Source: Streptomyces longispororuber (GTDB lineage: Bacteria > Actinomycetota > Actinomycetes > Streptomycetales > Streptomycetaceae). From it: 36,088 bases of DNA. The DNA lies in NCBI RefSeq assembly GCF_024448165.1, contig NZ_JAMOLN010000101.1:1-36088 (forward strand), in the 5' to 3' direction. Position 1 is the first letter of the stretch. Each line of letters begins with the position of its first letter. Under the pieces are notes generated by a model. The model was not told where the DNA came from and made no database searches. It worked only from the letters and a program-made list of their open reading frames with translations. Shown here one piece after another: positions 14,166 to 22,136 of the stretch. A program made the translations under genes and the position numbers.

Positions 14166-15380
14166 ATGGTTTTCTCCCTTGAACTGAGCGAGGAACAGCG
14201 GGACCTGCGCGACTGGGTGCACGGGTTCGCCGTGGACGTGGTGCGGCCGGCGGCCGCCGAGTGGGACGAGCGCGAGGAGACGCCCTGGCCGGTGATCCGG
14301 GAGGCCGCGAAGATCGGCCTGTACGGATTCGAGTCGCTCGCCGAGCTGTTCGGCGACCCGAGCGGCATCTCGCTCCAGATCGCCAACGAGGAGCTGTTCT
14401 GGGGCGACGCGGGCATCGGCATGGCCCTGTTCGGCACGTCGCTCGCGGTGGCCGGGATCTTCGCCTCCGGCACCCCCGACCAGCTGGCCGAGTGGGTGCC
14501 GCAGTGCTTCGGCGACGAGGCGGACCCGAAGGTGGCCGCGTTCTGCGTGTCCGAGCCGCAGGCCGGTTCGGACGTCGCGGCGATGCGGACGCGGGCGCGG
14601 TACGACGAGGCCAGGGACGAGTGGGTGCTCGCCGGCCAGAAGGCCTGGATCACCAACGGCGGCATCGCGAACGTGCACGTCGTCGTCGCCTCCGTCGACC
14701 CCTCCCTGGGCTCCCGCGGGCAGGCGGCGTTCGTCGTGCCGCCGGGCACCGCGGGCCTCGAAGGCGCCAAGAAGATACGGAAGCTGGGGCTGCGGGCGTC
14801 CCACACGGCCGACGTCTTCCTCGACGACGTCCGCGTCCCCGGCCACTGCCTGCTCGGCGGCAAGGAGAAGCTCGACGCGCGGCTCGCCCGCGCCCGGGAG
14901 GGCACCGCGGGCGGGCGCGGCCAGGCCGCGATGTCCACCTTCGAGGTGAGCCGGCCGACCGTGGGCGCGCAGGCGCTCGGGATCGCCAGGGCCGCCTACG
15001 AGTACGCGCTGGAGTACGCGGGCGACCGGGAGGCGTTCGGCCGCCCCATCATCGAGAACCAGGCGATCGCGTTCGCCCTGGCGGACCTGCGGACCGAGAT
15101 CGAGGCGTGCCGGCTGCTCATCTGGCAGGCGGCGTGGATGGCCCGCAACGACAAGGTCTTCGACGCGGGGCAGGGCTCCATGTCGAAGCTGCGGGCCGGT
15201 GAACTGGCCGTCGCCGCCAGCGAGAAGGCGATCCAGGTGCTGGGCGGCGCCGGGTACAGCCGGGAGCACCCGGTGGAGCGGATGTACCGCGACGCGAAGA
15301 TCTACACGATCTTCGAGGGCACCAGTGAGATCCAGCGCCTGGTGATCGCGCGGGCCATCTCGGGGCGGCAGATCCGCTGA
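14166..15380 (+). CDS. Acyl-CoA dehydrogenase
   Basis: A 404-residue FAD-dependent acyl-CoA dehydrogenase that introduces the first double bond in beta-oxidation. All domains are present: N-terminal helical domain (LSEEQRDLRDWVHGF), the middle beta domain with AAFCVSEPQAGSDVAAM and KAWITNGGIANVHVV, and the C-terminal helical domain ending in YTIFEGTSEIQRLVIAR. Glu384 in FEGTSEIQ is at the catalytic-base position of the medium/short-chain group. ALGIARAAYEYALEYAGDREAFG and QVLGGAGYSREHPVERMYRDAK are the standard FAD and CoA contact segments. Electrons would pass to an electron-transfer flavoprotein encoded elsewhere. It is co-transcribed with the SCP2 gene under the TetR dyads. Chain-length preference cannot be read from sequence alone. 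Confidence 0.95.
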   Translation: MVFSLELSEEQRDLRDWVHGFAVDVVRPAAAEWDEREETPWPVIREAAKIGLYGFESLAELFGDPSGISLQIANEELFWGDAGIGMALFGTSLAVAGIFASGTPDQLAEWVPQCFGDEADPKVAAFCVSEPQAGSDVAAMRTRARYDEARDEWVLAGQKAWITNGGIANVHVVVASVDPSLGSRGQAAFVVPPGTAGLEGAKKIRKLGLRASHTADVFLDDVRVPGHCLLGGKEKLDARLARAREGTAGGRGQAAMSTFEVSRPTVGAQALGIARAAYEYALEYAGDREAFGRPIIENQAIAFALADLRTEIEACRLLIWQAAWMARNDKVFDAGQGSMSKLRAGELAVAASEKAIQVLGGAGYSREHPVERMYRDAKIYTIFEGTSEIQRLVIARAISGRQIR

Positions 15381-15474
15381 CGGGTGCGGCGGGGGCCGTC
15401 GGCGGTCGCGCGCCCGGCGACGGCTACCCTGACGGCCGCATCCGCCGACACCCGCCGCCGGAAGGGGCACGAAC

Positions 15475-15975
15475 GTGACGGGACCAGACCGGACCACCGG
15501 CCTCGGCAGCCTGCTGGACGAGCTCGCCGCCGCCGGCGGGGCGCACGTCCGCCACGGACTCCTGTCCGCGCCGCCCGACCCGGCGACGTGGCTGGAGCAC
15601 CTGGCCCCCGAGATCCGCACGGCCGCCGTCGCGGAGCACGAGACCTGGGCGCGGGTCGACACCCACGTCCAGCCGCCGACCCCGCTCCCCCAGATCCGGG
15701 CCGGCCTCGAGCCCGTCGCCGCGCCCGAGGCGACCGCGCATCTGACGCGGTTCGCCTCGACGTCCCTGCTGTGGGACGTGCCGTCGATGGACGCCGGCCG
15801 CGCCCGGGACCTGGCGTCCCGGGTGGTCGCCGAGCTCGGCCCGACGGCCCGCTGGTGGTCGAACCACGACGGGTACTCCTCCTCGTACGGCCTGACGGGC
15901 TGCACGGTCGACGGCCTGGTCGCGGGCACCGACGGCGCCCGCTTCGCGCTGCTGCTCCGGGCCGAGATCGACTGA
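15475..15975 (+). CDS. Protein of unknown function
   Basis: A 166-residue soluble protein that I do not recognise. It has no signal peptide or membrane segment. The N-terminal half is helical (GLGSLLDELAAAGGAHVRHGLL), the centre has a HETWARVDTHVQPPTPLPQI segment, and the C-terminal half shows tryptophan-rich TARWWSNHDGYSSSYGLTGC followed by TDGARFALLLRAEID, which looks like a closing beta strand pair. Coding is supported by strong third-position GC bias, a GTG start preceded by GGAAGGGG, and a possible TACCCT -10 element at 15425-15430. It is 94 bases from the acyl-CoA dehydrogenase gene and converges on the VWA lipoprotein gene with a 16-base gap. There is no functional clue from neighbours. 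Confidence 0.72.
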   Translation: MTGPDRTTGLGSLLDELAAAGGAHVRHGLLSAPPDPATWLEHLAPEIRTAAVAEHETWARVDTHVQPPTPLPQIRAGLEPVAAPEATAHLTRFASTSLLWDVPSMDAGRARDLASRVVAELGPTARWWSNHDGYSSSYGLTGCTVDGLVAGTDGARFALLLRAEID

Positions 15976-15991
15976 GCCGGGGGCGGGCCGC

Positions 15992-17542
15992 CTACTGCCG
16001 CAGCTGGTCCGCCTGCCGCACCGACTTCGCCAGGGCGCGTACGTCCGAGTCCTCGGTCTCGTCCGCCAACGCGCCCACGTAGGCGGAGAGCCGGCCCAGC
16101 GACGGCTCGCCGGGGAACGGCTCGTCCGACGCGCCGCCCAGGCGGTGGGCGAAGTAGGCCGCGGCGGCCGAGACGCGCAGGCGCGGCGTCGTGCCGTGCG
16201 ACCACAGGGAGCCGTTGAGCGCGGAGACCGCGACCGAGCCGGACTGCTCGCGGGGCGCGCGGCTGGACGGGTCGAGCCAGCGCACGGTGGCCGTGGCCAC
16301 CTCGCCCTCCGCGCCGTCGCGCAGCTTGACCGCGTACAGCGCCGTCACCGTGTGGCCCGGGCCGATCTCGCCGCCGTCGACCCGGTCGTCGCGGAAGTCG
16401 TCGTTCGCGACGCGCCGGTCGTCGTAGCCGAGGAGCTTGAACTCGGCGACCGCGTCCCGGTCGAAGACGACCTGCGCCTTGGCGTCCCGCGCCCGCAACT
16501 CGACGTTCGTGGGCAGCTGTTGGACGAAGACCTTGCGGGCGTCCGAGGGCGACGAGACGTACGTGGTGTTGCCGTCGCCCTTGTTCGTGAGCTGCTCCAT
16601 CAGCGCGTCGCCGTAGTCGCTGCCGACGCCCACCCCGAAGAGGGTGATGCCGTGGTCGCGGCGGGCCTTCGCGATGCGTTCGAGGATCGAGTCGGCGTCC
16701 GTGTCACCGGTGTTGGCGAGGGCGTCGGAGAGCAGGACGACCCGGTTCGTGGCGCCGGACCTGGCGCCCTCCACGGCGGTCGCGTAGCCGGTGCGGATGC
16801 CCGCGCCCAGGTTGGTCGAGTCGGTGGGTTCGAGGGTGTCGACCGCGTTCCTGACGCGCTCGCGGACCTCGCCGCCGGGCCGGCCGATCCGGGTCATCGG
16901 AAGGACCGTCCTGGCCTCGTCGCTGAAGGTGACCAGGGCGATCGAGTCGTCGGCCCGGAGCTGCCCGGTGAGCGTCGACAGGGACGTCTTGACCAGGTCG
17001 AGGCGGCCCGGCTCGCCCATCGAGCCGGAGATGTCGATGACGAACGTGAGGGCCGCGGGCGGCCGTTCACCGGACGCCGGGGCCTGCGCCGTCGCGAGAC
17101 CGACCCGCATCAGGCGCCAGCCGTCCTCGCCGGTGCGGGCGCCGTCCACGGTCACCGAGAAGCCGTTGCCCTCGGGGCGCGGGTAGTTCTGCCGGAAGCT
17201 GTTGACGAACTCCTCGGGCCGCACCGTCCCCGGCTCCGGCAACCGCCCCTCGTCGAGCGTGCGGCGCGCGTACCCGTACGAGGCGGTGTCGACGTCCAGG
17301 GCGAACGTCGACCGGTAGTCGGGCGCGGCCTCCTTCCCCGCGCTCGGGGCGACGGAGGCCGCGGGCTCGTCGGCGGCCCGCGGGCCGCGCGCCTTGCTGT
17401 CCGCGCTGTCCGCCGCGCCGCCCGGGCCCCCGCACCCCGTCAGCAGCAGCCCGCCGACGAGCCCCGCGGCGAGCAGCGCCCCGCCGCGGCGGCGCAGCCG
17501 CACCCGTATCCGCATCCCCGTGCCGTCCGGACCGTTCCCCAT
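15992..17542 (-). CDS. YfbK-type von Willebrand A lipoprotein
   Basis: A 516-residue predicted lipoprotein. Lipobox LLTGC gives Cys37 as the lipid anchor, followed by a low-complexity spacer. About residues 75-165 match the N-terminal domain of YfbK-like proteins (STFALDVDTASYGYARRTL, EFVNSFRQNYP). The von Willebrand factor A domain begins at FVIDISGSMG (MIDAS motif DxSxS with Asp170), with the further MIDAS elements SDSTNLGAG-like TDSTNLGAG and LLSDALANTGDTD. The C-terminal third corresponds to the DUF3520-type region. Such proteins bind partners through a metal ion on the cell surface; the ligand is unknown. The ATG follows GGGAGGGG. It lies 168 bases upstream of no co-directional partner except the ABC genes behind it, so it is probably monocistronic. 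Confidence 0.93.
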   Translation of the reverse strand: MGNGPDGTGMRIRVRLRRRGGALLAAGLVGGLLLTGCGGPGGAADSADSKARGPRAADEPAASVAPSAGKEAAPDYRSTFALDVDTASYGYARRTLDEGRLPEPGTVRPEEFVNSFRQNYPRPEGNGFSVTVDGARTGEDGWRLMRVGLATAQAPASGERPPAALTFVIDISGSMGEPGRLDLVKTSLSTLTGQLRADDSIALVTFSDEARTVLPMTRIGRPGGEVRERVRNAVDTLEPTDSTNLGAGIRTGYATAVEGARSGATNRVVLLSDALANTGDTDADSILERIAKARRDHGITLFGVGVGSDYGDALMEQLTNKGDGNTTYVSSPSDARKVFVQQLPTNVELRARDAKAQVVFDRDAVAEFKLLGYDDRRVANDDFRDDRVDGGEIGPGHTVTALYAVKLRDGAEGEVATATVRWLDPSSRAPREQSGSVAVSALNGSLWSHGTTPRLRVSAAAAYFAHRLGGASDEPFPGEPSLGRLSAYVGALADETEDSDVRALAKSVRQADQLRQ

Positions 17543-17710
17543 GCCCGCCCCTCCCGCTGCGTCATGCGCCGGTGGTACCGGCGCCTTGTGACTGTGACGC
17601 GCGGGGCGGCCCGAGTGTTCGACCCGAGCGATTGCGCCTTGGCCTCAAAGCGGTTACGGGGGACGGCAGTTGTGACCGGTGGGTGATCCTCCGGAGACCG
17701 CGCCGTCGCG

Positions 17711-18604
17711 TTACGACACGATGTCCTTGCGGGCGAAGCCACGGAACGCCAGCGCGAACAGCACCACCGCGTACGCCACCGACACGGCCGTGCCCTGGAT
17801 CATGCCGCTCCACTCCGGCTGCGGCTGGATCACATCCGCCCAGGCGAACTGCCAGTGCGCGGGCAGGAAGTCCCGCCAGTCGCCGAGGGCGGTCACCGCG
17901 TCCAGCACGTTCCCCACGATGGTCAGGAACACCGCGCCGCCGACCGCGCCCAGCGGGTTGTCGGTCTTCGTCGACAGCCAGAACGCGAGGCCCGCCGTGA
18001 CCAGTTGGGACACGAAGACGTAGGCGATGACGACGACGAGGCGCTGCGCCGCCGTGCCCGCGTCCAGCGACCCGCCGGTCGGGATCTCCAGCGGCCCCCA
18101 CCCGTACGCGACGGTGCCCACCGCGAGCGCGACCACCGGCAGCAGCACCATCGCGGCGAGGCTGAGCCCGAGCGCGACGGTCAGCTTGGACCAGAGCAGC
18201 CGGGCCCTGGGCACGGGCGCCGCGAGCAGATAGCGCAGGCTCGACCAGTTCGCCTCGGAGGCGATGGTGTCGCCGCAGAACAGGGCGACGGGGATGACGA
18301 GCAGGAACCCGGCGGACACGAACAGGCACGTCGCCGCGAAGTTCGCGCCGGACGCCGTCGCCGTGTCCATCAGCGTCACCCGGCCGCTGCGTCCGCCCGG
18401 GTCGCCGCCGATGGCGAAGGCGACGACGAGCACGAACGGCAGCAGGCCGAGCACGGCGCCCATGACGAGGGTGCGGCGCCGCTTCACCTGCCGGACCAGC
18501 TCGACGCGGAGCGGCAGGGTGCGGCCCGGCCGGTAGCCGTGGGCGAGCTCGGGCCCCCCGGTGCCGCTGTGGTGTCCCGTAGTGCCGGTGCTGGTGGTCG
18601 TCAT
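17711..18604 (-). CDS. ABC-2 type permease
   Basis: A 297-residue membrane protein with about six hydrophobic segments: VMGAVLGLLPFVLVVAFAIG, NFAATCLFVSAGFLLVIPVA, AMVLLPVVALAVGTVAYG, VVIAYVFVSQLVTAGLAFWL, AVFLTIVGNVLDAV and the final GTAVSVAYAVVLFALAF. The pattern SEANWSSLRYLLAAPVPRARLLWSK is the cytoplasmic coupling region of the ABC-2 (CcmB/NatB-like) permeases that insert or export substrates. Its ATG overlaps the stop of the preceding hydrolase-ATPase gene (ATGA), so both are made from one message and must form a transporter together. Substrate unknown. The 5' part (residues 1-30) is histidine, glycine and threonine rich. Confidence 0.92.
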   Translation of the reverse strand: MTTTSTGTTGHHSGTGGPELAHGYRPGRTLPLRVELVRQVKRRRTLVMGAVLGLLPFVLVVAFAIGGDPGGRSGRVTLMDTATASGANFAATCLFVSAGFLLVIPVALFCGDTIASEANWSSLRYLLAAPVPRARLLWSKLTVALGLSLAAMVLLPVVALAVGTVAYGWGPLEIPTGGSLDAGTAAQRLVVVIAYVFVSQLVTAGLAFWLSTKTDNPLGAVGGAVFLTIVGNVLDAVTALGDWRDFLPAHWQFAWADVIQPQPEWSGMIQGTAVSVAYAVVLFALAFRGFARKDIVS

Positions 18605-21300
18605 GCCGGCTCCCCTCCGATCAGCGTCAGGAACGCGTCCTCCAGGCGGCGGTGCGGGCCGACGGCCGTCACCGGTACGTCGAGCCGGACCAGGTCGGCC
18701 ACCAGGACGGCGGCCGATCCGGTGGCGGTGAGCCTGACCAGCAGTCCTTCGTCGACGCGCACCGCCGACTCCACTCCGCCGAGCGCGCCGACCTTCTCGA
18801 CCAGCGGGTCGGCGATGTCGGCGGCGAGACCGATGAGCAGGGTGCCGCCGGAGCCGACGATGTCCGCGACCGGGCCCGCCTGCACCAGCCGGCCGCGGTC
18901 CATGACGACGAGGTGCGTGCAGGACTGCTCGACCTCGGCGAGGAGATGGCTGGAGACGATGACGGTGCGGCCGGCCCGCGCGTACCGGATCATCACCTCG
19001 CGCATCTCGCGGATCTGCGGCGGGTCGAGCCCGTTCGTCGGCTCGTCGAGGATCAGCAGGTCCGGCAGGCCGAGCATGGCCTGCGCGATGGCCAGGCGCT
19101 GCCGCATGCCCTGCGAGTACGTGCGCACGGCGCGGGCCAGGGCGTCGCCGAGGCCGGCGATCTCCAGGGCCTCGTCCAGGTGCGCGTCCTCGGGCGGCCG
19201 GCCGGTGGCCTTCCAGTACAGCTCCAGGTTCTCCCGGCCCGACAGGTGCGGCAGGAAGCCCGCGCCCTCGACGAACGCGCCGACCCGGGAGAGGACGGGC
19301 GCGCCCGGCCGGATCGCGTGCCCGAAGACGCGGATCTCGCCCTCGTCGGGCCGGATGAGGCCCATCAGCATGCGCAGGGTCGTCGTCTTGCCCGCGCCGT
19401 TCGGCCCGAGCAGGCCGAGGACCTGGCCCTTCTCGACGCGGAAGGACAGGTCACGGACCGCGTACCGGTCGGCCGACTTCGCGTACCGCTTGCTCAGGTC
19501 CGTGATCTGCAGCGGGACCTCGGCGAGCGCCGGGTCGGGGGCGGGCGCGCTCGTCCGGCGGCGCGCGGTCAGCAGCAGGCCCGCCGCGACGGCGACCGCC
19601 GCGACCGGCAGCCACCACACCCAGGCGGGCAGCGGCGCGGCCGCGGTCTCCACGCTCGGCGCGGTGGGCAGGCTCAGCCCGCCGCTCACCGACACCTCGT
19701 ACGTGGCGGGCTTCACCGGGGACGCGTAGCCGAGGTCGGTCGAGGAGACGACGAGCCGCAGCCGGTGCCCCTTCTGCACCTGGTGGTCGATCGCCGGGAG
19801 CGTGATCCGCACGTCCTTGCCCGCGCCGCCCGCGCCCGTCACCTTCACCGGCGACACCAGCTGCGACGGCAGCACCTCGCGGGCCCCGCCGGGCCCGGCG
19901 TCGTACACCTTCGCGAACAGGACGGCGGTGCCGGTCGAGGACTTCACGTGCGCGGTGACGGTCGGCGAACCGGTGATGCGCACGGACCTGCCCAGCGGCG
20001 CCGAGTCGAACCGGGCGAACTGGCCCGGGAAGTCGAGCGCGACGCTCAGGCCCAGCGACGAGGAGAGCGATGACACGCTGCCGAGCCCGGGCACCGCAGA
20101 GATCGACGGCGGGCCGCCGCCCGGCGGGTTCTGGAACGTCTCCGTCGCCGACTTCAGCGGCACGGACACCCGCTTCTCGCCGCGCAGCCCCGGGTACGTG
20201 TCGCTGCTCGCGCCGCGCAGGGTGGCCGCGCCGTCCGTGGAGTCGACGCCGCCGGTGCGGGTGACCCGGAACGCGGGCCCGGTGCCGGCGCCCTCGTCGT
20301 CCTTCAGGTACCGGTCGAACCAGGACGCCACCCGGCCGCCGACCCGGTCGATCTCCATGTCGCCGCCGTCGTGCCCGCCCGCCAGCCAGTCCACGTGGAC
20401 GGGCGCGCCATTGGCCTTGATCTGCCGGGCCATCGCGTCGGCCTGGCCCAGTGGGAACAGCGAGTCGCTCTGGCCCTGCGCGATCAGCGTGGGCACCTTG
20501 ATCCGGTCGCCCACGGCCGACGGGCTGCGCTCCTCCAGGAGCTTGCGGGCCGCGGCGTCCGGCTCACCGGCGACCGCCACCCGCTGGTACATCGCGCACA
20601 GCTCCTGCTGGAACCGGCCGCATTCGAGGCCCGCCTCGCTGGTGCGGGCGCCCAGGTCCGCGGACCCGGAGGTGAAGAAGATGCCCGTCCACAGCTTCTT
20701 GAAGACGTCGTCGGGGAACAGGGCGTCCGCGAGGTTCCAGTACGTGATCTGCGGGGCGATCGCGTCGACCCGGTCGTCGTGCGCGGCCGCGAGGAGGGAG
20801 ACCGCTCCGCCGTACGAGGCGCCGGAGACGCCCACGCGCGGGTCGCCCGCCTTGTCGAGCCGTACCTCCGGGCGGTCCGCGAGCCAGTCGATGAGCCGGG
20901 AGACGTCGGCGACCTCGCCGTCCGCGTCGTTCAGGCCGATCTTCCCGGTGGACTTCCCGAAGCCGCGGGCGGACCAGGTCAGCACGGCGTACCCGTGCCG
21001 GGCGAGCTTCTCGGCCTCGCCGCGCACGTCGTTCTTGCTGCCGCCGAAGCCGTGCGCGAGCAGGACGGCGGGGCGCCTGTCGTGGCTGTCGCCCGTCGTG
21101 AAGTACGAGGTGTCGATGCGGACGCCGCCGGGCATCGGCATCATCCGGTCCTGGCGGTGCACGGGCGGGGCGTCGTCGGATGCCGCCGCGGCGGTCCAGG
21201 TTCCCGCGCCGGCGAGCACCACGACGGCCGCTGCCGCGGCGATCCAGCGCCTCGGGCCGCCCCGTACTCGCTCGCGCCATGCGCGCACTCGTAGATCCAT
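18601..21300 (-). CDS. S15/CocE-type hydrolase fused to ABC ATPase
   Basis: An 899-residue two-part protein. Residues 19-40 form an N-terminal membrane anchor or uncleaved signal. Residues 45-550 match the X-Pro dipeptidyl-peptidase/cocaine-esterase group: LLAHGFGGSK oxyanion region, nucleophile Ser162 in GASYGG, acid in QGQSDSLF, histidine in AGGHDGGD, then the C-terminal jelly-roll with the SSTDLGYA strand. A second membrane segment (about 558-580, WVWWLPVAAVAVAAGLLL) links it to a complete ABC ATPase: Walker A GPNGAGKTT (from 631), signature YSQGMRQRLA, Walker B LLILDEPTNGLDP, and SSHLLAEVEQ switch histidine. The order implies the hydrolase lies outside and the ATPase inside, both tied to the coupled ABC-2 permease. 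The frame is continuous with no stop or shift, and each half has its full motif set. It could process a peptide or ester substrate while it is exported or imported. Confidence 0.9.
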   Translation of the reverse strand: MDLRVRAWRERVRGGPRRWIAAAAAVVVLAGAGTWTAAAASDDAPPVHRQDRMMPMPGGVRIDTSYFTTGDSHDRRPAVLLAHGFGGSKNDVRGEAEKLARHGYAVLTWSARGFGKSTGKIGLNDADGEVADVSRLIDWLADRPEVRLDKAGDPRVGVSGASYGGAVSLLAAAHDDRVDAIAPQITYWNLADALFPDDVFKKLWTGIFFTSGSADLGARTSEAGLECGRFQQELCAMYQRVAVAGEPDAAARKLLEERSPSAVGDRIKVPTLIAQGQSDSLFPLGQADAMARQIKANGAPVHVDWLAGGHDGGDMEIDRVGGRVASWFDRYLKDDEGAGTGPAFRVTRTGGVDSTDGAATLRGASSDTYPGLRGEKRVSVPLKSATETFQNPPGGGPPSISAVPGLGSVSSLSSSLGLSVALDFPGQFARFDSAPLGRSVRITGSPTVTAHVKSSTGTAVLFAKVYDAGPGGAREVLPSQLVSPVKVTGAGGAGKDVRITLPAIDHQVQKGHRLRLVVSSTDLGYASPVKPATYEVSVSGGLSLPTAPSVETAAAPLPAWVWWLPVAAVAVAAGLLLTARRRTSAPAPDPALAEVPLQITDLSKRYAKSADRYAVRDLSFRVEKGQVLGLLGPNGAGKTTTLRMLMGLIRPDEGEIRVFGHAIRPGAPVLSRVGAFVEGAGFLPHLSGRENLELYWKATGRPPEDAHLDEALEIAGLGDALARAVRTYSQGMRQRLAIAQAMLGLPDLLILDEPTNGLDPPQIREMREVMIRYARAGRTVIVSSHLLAEVEQSCTHLVVMDRGRLVQAGPVADIVGSGGTLLIGLAADIADPLVEKVGALGGVESAVRVDEGLLVRLTATGSAAVLVADLVRLDVPVTAVGPHRRLEDAFLTLIGGEPA

Positions 21301-21539
21301 GCGTCAACCGTAGGCGCCGCCGCCTCCGCCCACGGCAGCCCCCGGGCGGAACCGGGCCCCCTCCACCAGTAGTACGGTTCCGCCCCGGTCTACCGCGGCT
21401 GGTGTACCCCGGTGGGCCACGCTCTCGTCACGGGCCGCGGCCCGCCGGGGCCTCTCGCGCGCGTCGCGGGCTGCGGGTGAGTGGGGCTTCTCGCACCCGG
21501 CAACGCACCCGAGCCCGGCAGATGCGGGACGCTGGTGGG

Positions 21540-21965
21540 ATGCGGATCGTACGAGCCACCACCACGCCCCAACTCCTCACCGCCTCCGCCCTCTTCGACG
21601 CCCCACCCCACCCGCACCACGCGGCAGCGTTCCTCGCGGCGCCCGGTCACCACCTCTTCCTCGCCCACGAGGACGACCTCACCCCGGACCCCGTCGGCTT
21701 CATCAGCGGCGTGGAGACGCTGCACCCCGACAAGGGCCGCGAGATGTTCCTGTACGAACTCGCCGTCGCCGAACCGTTCCGACGCCGCCGCATCGGCCAC
21801 GCCCTGATCCGCACGCTCGCGGACCTGGCCGCGGAACTCGGCTGCTACGACATGTGGGTCGGCGTGGACACGGACAACGACGCGGCGCTCGCCGCGTACC
21901 GCGCCGCGGGCGGCACCGACGAAGGGCCCTGCCGGATCGTCACATGGGACCTCGGGCAGAGCTGA
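21540..21965 (+). CDS. GNAT acetyltransferase, AAC(3)-I-like
   Basis: A 141-residue GNAT N-acetyltransferase that uses acetyl-CoA. The central strand MFLYELAVAEPFRRRRIGHALI contains the acetyl-CoA pyrophosphate loop (RRRRIG, the Q/RxxGxG/A motif), followed by LADLAAELGCYDMWVGVDTDNDAALAAYRAAGG, the C-terminal part of the fold. The order and spacing resemble the aminoglycoside 3-N-acetyltransferase I branch, but many housekeeping GNATs share it, and no resistance phenotype should be assumed. The ATG at 21540 is chosen over longer readings because the N-terminus then begins MRIVRATT, typical for the fold. It stands alone, divergent from the hydrolase-ATPase gene. The 239 bases between the two hold no gene or structured element that I can see. 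Confidence 0.88.
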   Translation: MRIVRATTTPQLLTASALFDAPPHPHHAAAFLAAPGHHLFLAHEDDLTPDPVGFISGVETLHPDKGREMFLYELAVAEPFRRRRIGHALIRTLADLAAELGCYDMWVGVDTDNDAALAAYRAAGGTDEGPCRIVTWDLGQS

Positions 21966-21977
21966 CGTCGTCGATCC

Positions 21978-22089
21978 TGCAAGCGCTCGCAGAAACCGTC
22001 AAGAGGGCCGAGCACACCGGAACCCCACCCCCGTAACTCCTCACAGAAAGCGCTTGCGAGATCCATTGACGGCGCTGCGAGCGCGTGCA
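21978..22089. promoter_or_regulatory. Three LacI-type operator-like sites
   Basis: Three related sites precede the sugar-binding protein gene. Site 1 (21978-21991) reads TGCAAGCGCTCGCA, a near-perfect palindrome around the LacI-family core AGCGCT. Site 2 (22045-22058) has AGAAAGCGCTTGCG with the same core. Site 3 (22076-22089), read on the minus strand, is TGCACGCGCTCGCA and differs from site 1 at one position. The spacing between sites allows DNA looping. The presumed ligand is the LacI protein encoded at 26039-27055. Confidence 0.7.
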
Positions 22090-22094
22090 AAGGT
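22066..22094 (+). promoter_or_regulatory. Candidate promoter of the sugar-uptake operon
   Basis: TTGACG at 22066-22071 is a good -35 hexamer; 17 bases later AAAGGT (22089-22094) is a poor -10. Operator site 2 lies just before the -35 and operator site 3 fills the spacer, which is the classical layout for repression. The -10 is weak, so the exact start is uncertain. Confidence 0.35.
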
Positions 22095-22136
22095 CCCACC
22101 TCGACACCGCCGTCGAGCCGCACGTGGAGGCCCCCC

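Noticed and set aside
13623..16205. 860-codon open frame on the minus strand.
   Set aside because: It runs antisense to the SCP2, acyl-CoA dehydrogenase and unknown-protein genes, all well supported on the plus strand.
21540..21965. Calling the GNAT gene an aminoglycoside resistance gene.
   Set aside because: The GNAT fold and resemblance to AAC(3)-I are visible, but many relatives have other substrates, and no resistance context is present.
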